Origin: Mesorhizobium shangrilense | GTDB taxonomy: Bacteria; Pseudomonadota; Alphaproteobacteria; Rhizobiales; Rhizobiaceae | DNA length: 64,000 bases | Direction of reading: 5' to 3' | Assembly (NCBI RefSeq): GCF_040537815.1 | Contig: NZ_JBEWSZ010000005.1 | Location: 186,001 to 250,000, forward strand | Shown: piece after piece, positions 19,100-28,266 of the stretch | Position numbering within the stretch: position 1 is the first letter of the stretch | Layout: each line of letters opens with the position of its first letter | Notes under the pieces: model-generated | The model's database searches: none | What the model saw: only the letters and a program-made list of their open reading frames with translations | What the model was told of the DNA's origin: nothing | Program-made: the position numbers and the translations under genes

Positions 19100-20107
19100 C
19101 TAAAGCAAGCCGGCCGCGGTCATCAGATCGGTGACCTTCTTGGAGTTCAGCGTCGTCGGATCGACTTTCGGCGCCTGCAGGTCGGCCAGCGGCACCAGCT
19201 TGGGGTTGGATTCGGCACCCTTGCCGACAGCGTATTCGAAGGAATCGCCGGTCTTCAGCACCTCCTGGCCACCCTTGCCGGTAACCCACTTCAGGAAGGC
19301 CTGTGCTTCCTTGGGATGCTTGCTCGAGGCCAGCACGCCGCCACCGGAAATCGAGACGAACGCGCCCGGATCCTGGTTCTTGAAATAGTGCAGCTCGACG
19401 TTCTTGCTGTTTTCGCCGGTCTTGGCCTGATCGCCGAAATAGTAATAGTGGTAGATCACGCCGCCATCGATCTCGCCGGCATTGACCGCCTTCATCACGG
19501 TGCTGTTGCCCTTATAGGCGGTGAAATTCGTCTTCATCGCCTTTAGCCAGTCGGCCGTGGCGGCTTCACCCTTGAGCTGCAGCAGGGCGCTGACGATCGC
19601 CTGGAAGTCGGCGCCCGACGGCGAGGCGGCCCAACGGCCCTTCCAGCTCGGATCGGCGAGATCAAGCATCGACTTCGGCAACTGGTCGGCGTTGAGCTTG
19701 GTCTTGTTGTAGGCAAAGACGGTGCTGCGCGCGGCCACACCCACCCATTTGCCGCTTGCCGGCTGGAAGTCCTGCGGGACCTGGGCCAGCGTGTCGGCAT
19801 CGACCGGCGCGAACAGGCCGGCGCTCTCGACCAGCGCCATGGCCGGCGAGTTTTCCGTCAGGAACACGTCAGCGGGCGAGGAAGCGCCTTCAGCGACGAT
19901 CTGGTTGGAGAAATCGCTGTCGCCACCGTTGCGCACGGTGACCTTGATGCCCGTTTCCTTGGTGAAGCCTTCGGCCCATTCCTTGGTCAGGCTCTCGTGC
20001 TGGGCGTTGTAGACGATGATGCCGGCATCTTCGGCCATCGCCGGACCGACGATCAGGCTGATTGCGAGCGCGGTGGCGCCGGCAAGGGTGGAAAGAGCAT
20101 ATTTCAT
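19100..20107 (-). CDS. fbpA: Ferric iron ABC transporter substrate-binding protein (FbpA-like)
   Basis: A 335-residue periplasmic iron-binding protein. The signal peptide runs from MKYALSTLAGATALA to a cut after GPAMA. The mature protein starts EDAGIIVYNAQHESL, typical of FbpA. A tyrosine-rich segment, VIYHYYYFGD, holds the paired tyrosines that ligate Fe(III) in this family. ATG 20107 has GAGG 8-11 bp upstream and matches the signal peptide start. The gene leads a leftward fbpA-fbpB-fbpC operon and has a TGA-N9-TCA iron box 58 bp before the start codon. Confidence 0.94.
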   Translation of the reverse strand: MKYALSTLAGATALAISLIVGPAMAEDAGIIVYNAQHESLTKEWAEGFTKETGIKVTVRNGGDSDFSNQIVAEGASSPADVFLTENSPAMALVESAGLFAPVDADTLAQVPQDFQPASGKWVGVAARSTVFAYNKTKLNADQLPKSMLDLADPSWKGRWAASPSGADFQAIVSALLQLKGEAATADWLKAMKTNFTAYKGNSTVMKAVNAGEIDGGVIYHYYYFGDQAKTGENSKNVELHYFKNQDPGAFVSISGGGVLASSKHPKEAQAFLKWVTGKGGQEVLKTGDSFEYAVGKGAESNPKLVPLADLQAPKVDPTTLNSKKVTDLMTAAGLL

Positions 20108-20164
20108 TGCGTAATCCTCGATCTTGATGGTCTTGGGTCTGGCACGGCCGCAGCTATCAATACA

Positions 20165-20179
20165 TGACACCAATAGTCA
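20165..20179 (-). promoter_or_regulatory. Candidate iron-responsive operator (IRO box, RirA type)
   Basis: The exact palindrome TGA-N9-TCA, the consensus described for the RirA-bound IRO box of rhizobia. It lies 58 bp upstream of the fbpA start and overlaps a TTGACT that could serve as the -35 element on the minus strand. An operator placed there would block transcription when iron is plentiful. The regulator itself is not in this window. Confidence 0.6.
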
Positions 20180-20335
20180 ACATTGGCAGGCTGCTTCAAT
20201 CGGTCGCCGGGGCGAAAGAGCGATGCGGCGGCGGACAATTCAGCGTGATGAGAACGCCGCGACCATGGAATTGTCCGAAGCTGCGGTTTTCGTGACTTGC
20301 CCGCAGTTTGGCTTGGACATTATTTCGCCGGCCAC

Positions 20336-20361
20336 GTAACAAATCAGCGCCGAGACGCGAA
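20336..20361 (+). promoter_or_regulatory. Putative ECF (SigF-type) autoregulatory promoter
   Basis: GTAACA, exactly 16 bp, then CGAA. From memory this resembles the promoter recognised by Caulobacter SigF (GTAACC-N16-CGAA), whose operon also encodes an NrsF-family anti-sigma factor. The expected start of transcription near 20368 leaves only about 13 nt of leader before the GTG start of the sigma gene. Confidence 0.5.
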
Positions 20362-20380
20362 AATCGGGGGAGTGACTCTT

Positions 20381-20932
20381 GTGACCGGCAAGGACGAGGC
20401 CGAGCTTTCCCGGCTGCTGCGGGCCGCGATCGCGGGAGATGAAAGGGCTTACGCCAACTTTCTGCACCGGGTTGCCATGCTCGTTCGGGGCTTTGCCCGG
20501 CGCAAGATCGTGCAGGGCGGAGTCGACCCCGAGGATGTCGTGCAGGAAACCTTGCTGGCCATTCATGTGAAACGGCATACCTGGCGCCAGGATGCGCCGG
20601 TGTTGCCTTGGGTCTACGCCATTGCACGTTTCAAGCTGATCGACGCGTTCCGGCGGCGCGGACGGCGCATCGAGATCGATGTCGACGATATCGCCGAGAC
20701 GTTCGCCGAGCCGGAAGCGGAAACCGTCAGCGAACGCGATATCAACCGGGCGCTCGACAGCCTGTCGCCGGCGCAGCGATCGGTGGTCTCGGCGGTGTCG
20801 GTGGAAGGCCGTTCCATCGGCGAGACGGCAGCCAAGTTCGGTATCAGCGAGACGGCGGTGCGCGTGTCGCTGCATCGCGGGCTCGCCGCCATTGCCAAGC
20901 GATTTGGACAGGGGCGATTCGGGCGGGAATGA
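20381..20932 (+). CDS. ECF RNA polymerase sigma factor (SigF-like)
   Basis: A 183-residue extracytoplasmic-function sigma factor. Region 2 holds VDPEDVVQETLLAIHVKRHTW, which binds core polymerase and the -10 element. Region 4 is SPAQRSVVSAVSVEGRSIGE followed by a helix-turn-helix (AAKFGISETAVRVSLHRG) that reads the -35 element. The start is a GTG at 20381, with GGGGGAG 9-15 bp upstream; GTG 20372 is an alternative. It is followed after 1 bp by an NrsF-family membrane protein, its likely anti-sigma factor. In Caulobacter the related SigF/NrsF pair responds to chromate and cadmium. The signal here is unknown. Confidence 0.92.
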   Translation: MTGKDEAELSRLLRAAIAGDERAYANFLHRVAMLVRGFARRKIVQGGVDPEDVVQETLLAIHVKRHTWRQDAPVLPWVYAIARFKLIDAFRRRGRRIEIDVDDIAETFAEPEAETVSERDINRALDSLSPAQRSVVSAVSVEGRSIGETAAKFGISETAVRVSLHRGLAAIAKRFGQGRFGRE

Positions 20933-20933
20933 C

Positions 20934-21572
20934 ATGAGGACCGACGATCTCATCAAGGCGCTGGACGCCGATGCCCGCAGCAAGACGATGCCTTTGCGCT
21001 CGGCCTGGTGGATTGCGGCCGGCGCGGCGGCCGTGATCGCGGCAGTCGTTTTCCTGCTGACGATCGGTCCGCGCCCGGACTTCATGGCCGCAGCGCATAC
21101 GATGCGCTTCCTCTCCAAATTTGTTTTCACCATCGTGCTTGCGATCAGCGCCTTTGCCCTGGTCCGCGCCTTGTCGACACCCGGTGCCTCGACGGGCCGA
21201 GCGGCCATGGGGATGATTGCCGCGCCGCTGCTCGTGGCCGCGGCCGTCATTCTGGAGCTGTTCGCAGTGCCCTCGGCCGACTGGGGCACGCGCCTTGTCG
21301 GCACCAACATGATGATCTGCATGACCTTCATTCCGCTGATCGGCATTGGCCCGCTTGCGATCTTCCTGTGGATGCTGCGCTACGGCGCACCGACACGGCC
21401 GGTGCTTGCCGGCGCTGTTGCCGGCCTGCTTGCCGGTGGGCTGGCGGCGACCTTCTATGCCGCGCACTGCTTCGACGATTCGCCGCTTTTCGTGGCCTCC
21501 TGGTACACGATAGCAATCGGCGCCCTTGCCGCGCTAGGGGCGCTGGGGGGGCGCCTCTTCGTGCGCTGGTAG
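20934..21572 (+). CDS. nrsF: NrsF-family (DUF1109) anti-sigma membrane protein
   Basis: A 212-residue protein with six predicted transmembrane helices, among them AWWIAAGAAAVIAAVVFLLTIG and MGMIAAPLLVAAAVILELF. The short N-terminus MRTDDLIKALDADA is the conserved cytosolic tip of NrsF/DUF1109 proteins. These hold a neighbouring ECF sigma factor at the membrane until heavy-metal stress. HCFDDSPLF contains the conserved Cys that, with another, is implicated in signal sensing. Its ATG lies one base past the sigma stop codon, so the two proteins should be made in matched amounts. Confidence 0.88.
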   Translation: MRTDDLIKALDADARSKTMPLRSAWWIAAGAAAVIAAVVFLLTIGPRPDFMAAAHTMRFLSKFVFTIVLAISAFALVRALSTPGASTGRAAMGMIAAPLLVAAAVILELFAVPSADWGTRLVGTNMMICMTFIPLIGIGPLAIFLWMLRYGAPTRPVLAGAVAGLLAGGLAATFYAAHCFDDSPLFVASWYTIAIGALAALGALGGRLFVRW

Positions 21573-21582
21573 CGACAGGTGG

Positions 21583-21608
21583 GGATCGGGGCCAATAAAC
21601 ACCGATCC
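21583..21608 (+). terminator. Weak terminator-like hairpin after nrsF
   Basis: Perfect 7-bp arms GGATCGG and CCGATCC around a 12-nt loop, 10 bp after the nrsF stop, followed only by TTAATC. The short U run makes efficient termination doubtful. Confidence 0.4.
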
Positions 21609-21732
21609 TTAATCATGCCGGCAATTGTTTGCCGGTTCGTGGTGCCGCTTACACCCACGGCGCAAGATTTCCTTAAAATCGGTCCGTCAAGATTTTATCG
21701 GAAGATACGATTGCGCTGGGGTGGCTCGGATC

Positions 21733-23700
21733 GTGACATTGCGGCATCTCTTCGGCTTGAGGCCTGACCGACAGGCATTGCTGGCGTTGCCGGTGGCGAG
21801 CTTCATCGCTGTCCTGGCGCTGGTCCTGTTGCGGCACCTCGACGTCGGCGCCGAGACCCTCAGACTCTGCCTGCAAATATCCTTCGCGGTGATCGCTGGC
21901 GCCGGTATCCTTATAGCCTTGTTCACCCGACGGATTTTCCTGGATCGCCGACAGATCGCCGAGGGCGAGCAGCGCTTTCGTCGGATGATGGAGGATTCAC
22001 CGATCGGCATCGCCGTCGTCGGTCTCGATGGCCGCATTCTCAAGGCCAATTCCACCTTCGCCACCATGCTCGGCTACACCCGCGAGGAGATCGAGGCGCT
22101 GACCGTCCTGCGGATCACGCATCCAGATCATGTGCAGGCCGGACGCGAAACGATGGAGAGCCTGACGGATGGAACGGCCAATACGTTTCACTTCGAAAAA
22201 CGCTACCTCAGGAAGGATGGAACGTCTGTCTGGGCCCAGCTTGCCGGCTCCGTTATCCGCGATACGGACAGCGGCCGGCCGCTCTATCTCGTCTCGCAGA
22301 TCGAGGATATCGACGCGCGTAAACAATCCGAGGCGCGGATAGCCGAAGCCGAGACGCGCTGGAACTTTGCCCTGGCGGGCGCTGGCCAAGGCGTCTGGGA
22401 TCTCGACAGGCGCAAGGGCGGCACGACCTATTCCGGAACCTGGGTGAAGATGCTGGGCTATTCGGAGGGCGAGCTCGACGGCGACCCAGATCGCTGGCTG
22501 ACGATCCTCCACCCCGACGATCGTGAAATGGTCGTCGAGGCCGACCGGGCCCATATCGAGGGCGAGACGGACTTTTTCGAAGCCGAGTTCAGGATGCGCC
22601 ACAAGGATGGCCACTGGATATGGATTCTCGACCGTGGCAAGGCCATCGAACGTGACGATGAAGGACGGTTAGTCCGGGCCATCGGCAGCCTCACCAACAT
22701 CACACGCCGCAAGCAGGCCGAGGAAAGCTTCGCTATGTCCGCCGCGATGCTCGCCGGTGAAAAGGAACGGCTGCGGGTAACGCTTCAATCGATCGGCGAC
22801 GCCGTCATCTGCACGGATGCCGCAAACCGCGTAACCTTCATGAATCCGGTTGCCGAGAAGCTGACCGGCGTCGCGGGCTCCGACGCCCTCGGCAAGATGC
22901 TTGGCCATGTCTACTGGGCGGTCGACGAGGAGACGGGGCAAAGGATAGGCGTGACGCGGCCTTCAGTCAGTGGCAACACACCCTCGGACCCGAACAGCCG
23001 TGCGGTGCTCATCCGGCGCGATGATACGCGATGCAGCATCCGTCAGGTCGTATCGCCGATCATCAACGATCGCGGCGAGTTCTGCGGGCTGGTCATCGTT
23101 TTCCAGGATTTTACCGATGCGCGTGCCCTGCAGCGCCAACTCGCCTATGCCGCTGCCCACGATGCATTGACCGGTCTCGCCAACCGATCGAGCTTCATCC
23201 GCGCCATGGAGGATCTGGTCGATCAGGCGCGCAGATCCGGCGCCGAGCATCAGTTCATGTTCGTCGACCTCGACCATTTCAAACTGGTCAACGACACGAG
23301 CGGCCATGCCGCGGGTGATGCCTTGCTCAAGCTGGTTGCGGGTGCGATGCGTGCCGCGCTCGGTCCGGACGACATCGTCGCCCGTCTTGGCGGCGATGAA
23401 TTCGCCGTCATCCTGAAGTCTGGTTCGGCCGCGAGCGCCAAGATCGCCGCGCGGTCGATCATCGATGCGATCCGGGGTCTGGGCTTCGTGTGGGATGGCC
23501 GGCCCCATCAGATCGGCGCCAGCATCGGGCTGGCCGCGATCCGCGCCGGCTGCGGCGAAGTCGACGAGATCATCGCGCTGGCCGATGCGGCCTGCTATGC
23601 CGCCAAGGCCGCCGGCCGGGGATGCGTTTTCGCGACGCCGGACGAGAATGATACAAGCCGCAATTCAGAGACGCCGAAGCCGCTGGCGGCGGCGTCCTGA
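21733..23700 (+). CDS. Triple-PAS diguanylate cyclase
   Basis: About 655 residues from the GTG at 21733, which has GGGGTGG 9 bp upstream; other in-frame starts exist. Two N-terminal transmembrane helices (LPVASFIAVLALVLLRHL, ISFAVIAGAGILIALF) place it in the inner membrane. Three PAS domains follow (about 82-205, 210-335, 345-465), including MEDSPIGIAVVGLDGRILKA and the PAC-like FRMRHKDGHWIWILDRGK. The C-terminal GGDEF domain has DALTGLANRSSF and the active site LGGDEFAVIL. There is no EAL domain, so it should only make c-di-GMP. The inhibitory RxxD site is not obvious. Confidence 0.92.
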   Translation: MTLRHLFGLRPDRQALLALPVASFIAVLALVLLRHLDVGAETLRLCLQISFAVIAGAGILIALFTRRIFLDRRQIAEGEQRFRRMMEDSPIGIAVVGLDGRILKANSTFATMLGYTREEIEALTVLRITHPDHVQAGRETMESLTDGTANTFHFEKRYLRKDGTSVWAQLAGSVIRDTDSGRPLYLVSQIEDIDARKQSEARIAEAETRWNFALAGAGQGVWDLDRRKGGTTYSGTWVKMLGYSEGELDGDPDRWLTILHPDDREMVVEADRAHIEGETDFFEAEFRMRHKDGHWIWILDRGKAIERDDEGRLVRAIGSLTNITRRKQAEESFAMSAAMLAGEKERLRVTLQSIGDAVICTDAANRVTFMNPVAEKLTGVAGSDALGKMLGHVYWAVDEETGQRIGVTRPSVSGNTPSDPNSRAVLIRRDDTRCSIRQVVSPIINDRGEFCGLVIVFQDFTDARALQRQLAYAAAHDALTGLANRSSFIRAMEDLVDQARRSGAEHQFMFVDLDHFKLVNDTSGHAAGDALLKLVAGAMRAALGPDDIVARLGGDEFAVILKSGSAASAKIAARSIIDAIRGLGFVWDGRPHQIGASIGLAAIRAGCGEVDEIIALADAACYAAKAAGRGCVFATPDENDTSRNSETPKPLAAAS

Positions 23701-23734
23701 TTTCGCGGAATCCGTTTATGCCTGACTTGATGGC

Positions 23735-24613
<879 letters not shown>

Positions 24614-24665
24614 TACACCGATCCCGTCATAAGGGCCTTTGCGGCCTGTTTTTGTGCGGTGCAAA

Positions 24666-24701
24666 CTAAAAGGGCGGGGTGACTTCGTCTACCCCACCCT
24701 T
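24666..24701 (-). terminator. Terminator-like hairpin after etfA
   Basis: On the minus strand, 11-bp arms with one C-A mismatch (24670-24680 and 24691-24701) enclose a 10-nt loop, and the stem is followed by TTTTAG. It lies 30 bp past the etfA stop and should end or weaken transcription before the 3-hydroxybutyryl-CoA dehydrogenase gene. Confidence 0.6.
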
Positions 24702-24730
24702 CACTATTTAATACGCTTTGCCAGAAAGCG

Positions 24731-25660
24731 TCAAAGCGCCTTTTGCAGTTCCGGCAGGATGACGAAGAGATCGCCGACGAGGCCGTAGTCGGCGACCTGG
24801 AAGATCGGTGCCTCCTCGTCCTTGTTGATGGCGACGATGACCTTCGAATCCTTCATGCCGGCAAGGTGCTGGATGGCGCCGGAGATGCCGACCGCGATGT
24901 AGAGATCGGGGGCGACGACCTTGCCGGTCTGGCCGACCTGCCAGTCGTTCGGCGCATAGCCGGCATCGACGGCGGCGCGGCTTGCACCGACGGCGGCACC
25001 GAGCTTGTCGGCGACCGGCAGGATGACCTCCTGGAACTTCTCCGAGGAGCCGAGCGCGCGGCCACCCGAGATGATGATCTTGGCCGAGGTCAGTTCCGGA
25101 CGATCGGTTTCCGACAGCTTGTTCTCGACGAAGGTCGACAGGCCGGGATTGGCTGCGGCCTGAACCGTCTCGACCGCAGCCGAACCGCCCTCGGGGGCTG
25201 CCTGGAAGGAAGCCGTGCGCACGGTGATCACCTTCTTGGCGTCGGTCGACTGCACCGTCTGGATGGCGTTGCCGGCATAGATCGGCCGCTTGAACGTGTC
25301 GGGCGAAACCACTTCGATGATCTCGGAGACCTGTGCCACATCGAGCAGGGCGGCCACGCGCGGCGCGACGTTCTTGCCCGACGATGTCGCCGGCGCGATG
25401 ATCGTGTCATAGCCACCGGCCAATGAAACGACGAGCGCTGCCATTGGCTCGGCGAGGTGCTCGGTGAGTTCGTCGGCTTCGGCGAGTAGCACCTTGCTCA
25501 CGCCCTTGAGCTTAGCGGCGGCATCGGCCGCGCCCTTGGCGCCCTTGCCGGCCACCAGCACATGGACGTCCGAGCCGATCTGCAGTGCTGCCGAAAGCGC
25601 CTTGGCGGTCTGGTCCGAAAGCGTTGCGTTGTCGTGTTCTGCGATAAGGAGAATTGCCAT
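24731..25660 (-). CDS. etfA: Electron transfer flavoprotein alpha subunit
   Basis: A 309-residue FAD-binding subunit of ETF, which takes electrons from acyl-CoA dehydrogenases and passes them to ETF:quinone oxidoreductase. The N-terminal adenine-nucleotide-hydrolase-like domain starts [14 protein letters not shown]. The C-terminal FAD domain has the hallmark [12 protein letters not shown], then [20 protein letters not shown] and [15 protein letters not shown]. All conserved stretches are present. It follows etfB by 23 bp in the usual beta-alpha order. Confidence 0.96.
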   Translation of the reverse strand: MAILLIAEHDNATLSDQTAKALSAALQIGSDVHVLVAGKGAKGAADAAAKLKGVSKVLLAEADELTEHLAEPMAALVVSLAGGYDTIIAPATSSGKNVAPRVAALLDVAQVSEIIEVVSPDTFKRPIYAGNAIQTVQSTDAKKVITVRTASFQAAPEGGSAAVETVQAAANPGLSTFVENKLSETDRPELTSAKIIISGGRALGSSEKFQEVILPVADKLGAAVGASRAAVDAGYAPNDWQVGQTGKVVAPDLYIAVGISGAIQHLAGMKDSKVIVAINKDEEAPIFQVADYGLVGDLFVILPELQKAL

Positions 25661-25683
25661 TTGTCTGTTCCTTTCCCGATCGC

Positions 25684-26433
25684 TTACAAAACGCCGGCTT
25701 CGTTCTTGAGCTTGTCGACCAACTCGGCGACGCTCTTGACCTTGACGCCTGCCTTGCGGCCGCTCGGCTCCTCGGTCTTGATCACCTTCAGCCGTGGCTT
25801 GACGTCGGCGCCGTAGTCGGCCGGGCTCTTCTCGTCGAGCGGCTTCTTCTTGGCCTTCATGATGTTGGGCAAAGAAGCATAGCGCGGCTGGTTGAGGCGA
25901 AGGTCGGCGGTCACGATCGCCGGCATCTTCAATTCCACCGTCTGCAGGCCGCCGTCGACTTCGCGCGTCACCTTGGCATGATCGCCGTCGAGCACGATCT
26001 TGGAGGCGAAGGTTCCCTGCGCCCAGCCGAGAAGGGCTGCCAGCATCTGGCCGGTCTGGTTGGAATCATCGTCGATCGCCTGCTTGCCGAGGATGACGAG
26101 GCCGGGCTTCTCCGCCTCGACGACGCCCTTCAGCACCTTGGCGACGCCGAGCGGCTCGGTCTGTTCGTCGGTCTTGACCAGGATGGCGCGGTCGGCGCCC
26201 ATGGCGAGCGCGGTGCGCAGGGTTTCCTGCGCCTGCTGCGGGCCGATCGACACGACGATGATCTCTTCGGCCTTGCCGGCTTCCTTCAGCCGGATGGCCT
26301 CTTCGACCGCGATCTCGTCGAACGGGTTCATCGCCATCTTCACATTGGCCAGTTCAACCGCCGAACCGTCAGCCTTCACGCGAACCTTGACGTTCGCATC
26401 CACAACCCGCTTCACGGGCACAAGGATCTTCAT
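25684..26433 (-). CDS. etfB: Electron transfer flavoprotein beta subunit
   Basis: A 249-residue AMP-binding subunit of ETF, partner of the alpha subunit encoded directly downstream. It starts [19 protein letters not shown] and shows the ETF-beta region [17 protein letters not shown]. The signature segment runs through [20 protein letters not shown], followed by [18 protein letters not shown], a region known for the recognition loop that docks acyl-CoA dehydrogenases. Length is normal. Confidence 0.96.
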   Translation of the reverse strand: MKILVPVKRVVDANVKVRVKADGSAVELANVKMAMNPFDEIAVEEAIRLKEAGKAEEIIVVSIGPQQAQETLRTALAMGADRAILVKTDEQTEPLGVAKVLKGVVEAEKPGLVILGKQAIDDDSNQTGQMLAALLGWAQGTFASKIVLDGDHAKVTREVDGGLQTVELKMPAIVTADLRLNQPRYASLPNIMKAKKKPLDEKSPADYGADVKPRLKVIKTEEPSGRKAGVKVKSVAELVDKLKNEAGVL

Positions 26434-26613
26434 TTGCCTGTCACCTCTTCACGATAGTTGGGCGCGCTATAACAGCCTGCGCCCCTTCTGAGTTGTCGAA
26501 AGCCGACATTCCGGATGGAAATTCTGGTCTTTGACCGCCTTGGGCTGCGACGGAGACGTTTCCGTAGTTGCGGCAATCCTGCACGTCAATACAGCCAGAA
26601 GACTCAAATCGGT

Positions 26614-27417
26614 TCAGTCAGGACCTGGAATGCTTCCTCGGCCCCAGCGCGGCGCTGGTGGGGCGGGTGGCGGTTCGGTTGCCGGATCAGCGGCGGGAGG
26701 GCGCTGATCAACCGTTGCAGTTGGGACGTCCTCGTCAGCGGCAGCAAAAAGCGGCACGCCGCGGCTGCGCAGGACAAGCACCAGAATGGCTCCGGCGATG
26801 ATGCCGCCGACATGGCAGGCCCAGGAGATCTGGTCCTCGCCACCGCGGGCGAACATCACGACCTGGAACAGGACCCAGAGGATGAGGGGGATGAAGGCCG
26901 GAATGCGCAGGGGAATGCGGGCAAAGGCGAGAACCCACACTTTTACCCGCGGGTAGAGGATCAGATAGGCGGTGACGACACCGGCGATGGCGCCCGAGGC
27001 GCCGATCAACGGTACTTGCGAATCCCACGCCACAAGGCTCTGGAACAGGGCGCCGGCGATGGCGCACAGCAGATAGAAGATCAGATAGCGGATATGGCCG
27101 AGCGCATCCTCGACATTGTCGCCGAACACCCACAGGAACAGCATGTTGCCGCCAAGGTGGAAGATGTCGGCGTGCAGGAACGCATAGGTGACGTAGCTCA
27201 GCTGCTCGGGAATCACCACGAAGCGGGGATCCAGTTCCGCGGTGTTGTGGACGACGGACGGAATGAAGCCCAGGCCGAGTACGGCCGCGTTGGTGAAATT
27301 CTCGCCGCTGAGCGATGTGATGAGATAGACGACTACGTTGAGCGCGATCAGGCCGATCGTCACATATTGCAGCCTGATATGGCGAAGCCTGTTGCTGTCG
27401 TAGAGCGGGATGAACAT
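26614..27417 (-). CDS. Rhomboid-family intramembrane serine protease
   Basis: A 267-residue membrane protease. The catalytic Ser lies in LIGASGAIAGVV, and the catalytic His in ISWACHVGGIIAGA on a later helix. LHADIFHLGGNMLFLWVFGDN matches the conserved HxxxN region of the oxyanion hole. Six or so transmembrane helices can be seen. The C-terminus is Pro-rich and probably disordered. Substrates of bacterial rhomboids are mostly unknown. The position between the cobalamin adenosyltransferase and etfB recurs in Rhizobiales by my recollection, but no functional link is evident. Confidence 0.92.
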   Translation of the reverse strand: MFIPLYDSNRLRHIRLQYVTIGLIALNVVVYLITSLSGENFTNAAVLGLGFIPSVVHNTAELDPRFVVIPEQLSYVTYAFLHADIFHLGGNMLFLWVFGDNVEDALGHIRYLIFYLLCAIAGALFQSLVAWDSQVPLIGASGAIAGVVTAYLILYPRVKVWVLAFARIPLRIPAFIPLILWVLFQVVMFARGGEDQISWACHVGGIIAGAILVLVLRSRGVPLFAAADEDVPTATVDQRPPAADPATEPPPAPPAPRWGRGSIPGPD

Positions 27418-27447
27418 GAGTGCCAGGACCTGTCCCGCTCGGCAAAT

Positions 27448-28029
27448 TCAGCGGTTCTTGCCGGGAACCCATAACACGTCGGCATTTCCATTGTCATTGA
27501 CCGCCCGGGCCGCGACAAACAGAAAATCCGATACGCGGTTGATGTATTTCAGGCCGTCGCGGTTGACGTGCTCGCCCGGGTCCTGTGCCAGCGCCACCAT
27601 CAGCCGCTCGGCCCGCCGCGCCACCGTGCGGGCAAGATGAAGGGCCGCCGCCGCCGGTGTGCCGCCGTTCAGCACAAAGGATTTGAGCGGCTCAAGATCC
27701 TTGTTGAGGAGGTCGATGTCCTTCTCCACGCGGTCGGTCTGCGCGGCGGTGATGCGCAAGGGCTCATATCCCAGCGGCTTGCCGTCATCGGGCACGGCAA
27801 GGTCGGCGCCGAGGTCGAATAGATCGTTCTGGACGCGGCCGAGCATCGCGTCGATCGACGGGTCGGTCACGGCGGTATGGACCCGGGCTAGGCCGATACA
27901 GGCATTGGCTTCGTCGACCGTGCCGTAGGCATCGACGCGAAGATCGGACTTCAGCCGTCGTTCGCCGGTGCCAAGGCCGGTGGTGCCGTCATCGCCCGTG
28001 CGGGTGTAGATCTTGTTGAGCTTGACCAC
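27448..28029 (-). CDS. PduO-type cob(I)alamin adenosyltransferase
   Basis: A 193-residue enzyme that adds the 5'-deoxyadenosyl group from ATP to cob(I)alamin, giving coenzyme B12. The ATP-binding N-terminus reads YTRTGDDGTTGLGTGERR. The helical bundle has the conserved FVLNGGTPAAAALHLARTVARRAER and a late YINRVSDFLFVAAR. These are diagnostic of the PduO/MMAB class rather than CobA/BtuR. Neighbouring ETF and acyl-CoA genes suggest supply of cofactor to methylmalonyl-CoA or ethylmalonyl-CoA mutase; that link is inferred. Confidence 0.95.
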   Translation of the reverse strand: MVKLNKIYTRTGDDGTTGLGTGERRLKSDLRVDAYGTVDEANACIGLARVHTAVTDPSIDAMLGRVQNDLFDLGADLAVPDDGKPLGYEPLRITAAQTDRVEKDIDLLNKDLEPLKSFVLNGGTPAAAALHLARTVARRAERLMVALAQDPGEHVNRDGLKYINRVSDFLFVAARAVNDNGNADVLWVPGKNR

Positions 28030-28050
28030 GCAATGCCCCCAGAACGGTGG

Positions 28051-28242
28051 TTACTTGCGTGTGAAATACACGACCAGCATGATCAGCACCACCGCCATGA
28101 ACTGCAGGAGCACGCGCGCCTGCATCAGCTTGTTCGAGGTCATGCCCGAGCCGCCACGCATCATGTTGATGAGGCCGCGGATCAAGACGATCACCACGGC
28201 GATCATCACGAGGGCTGCGAGGATTTTAAAGACGATTGCCAT
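28051..28242 (-). CDS. Twin-transmembrane small protein (HIG1-like)
   Basis: A 63-residue protein made of two transmembrane helices (ILAALVMIAVVIVLIRGLIN and FMAVVLIMLVVYF) joined by a short Gly/Ser/Lys loop (RGGSGMTSNKLMQARVL). The loop pattern, with NKLMQARVLLQ, resembles HIG1-domain proteins, which in mitochondria associate with respiratory complexes. It lies 21 bp upstream of the adenosyltransferase, as in many alphaproteobacteria. A role in respiratory-complex assembly is only a guess. Confidence 0.85.
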   Translation of the reverse strand: MAIVFKILAALVMIAVVIVLIRGLINMMRGGSGMTSNKLMQARVLLQFMAVVLIMLVVYFTRK

Positions 28243-28266
28243 CGTGAGGTTCCAGTTCGATTGCGT

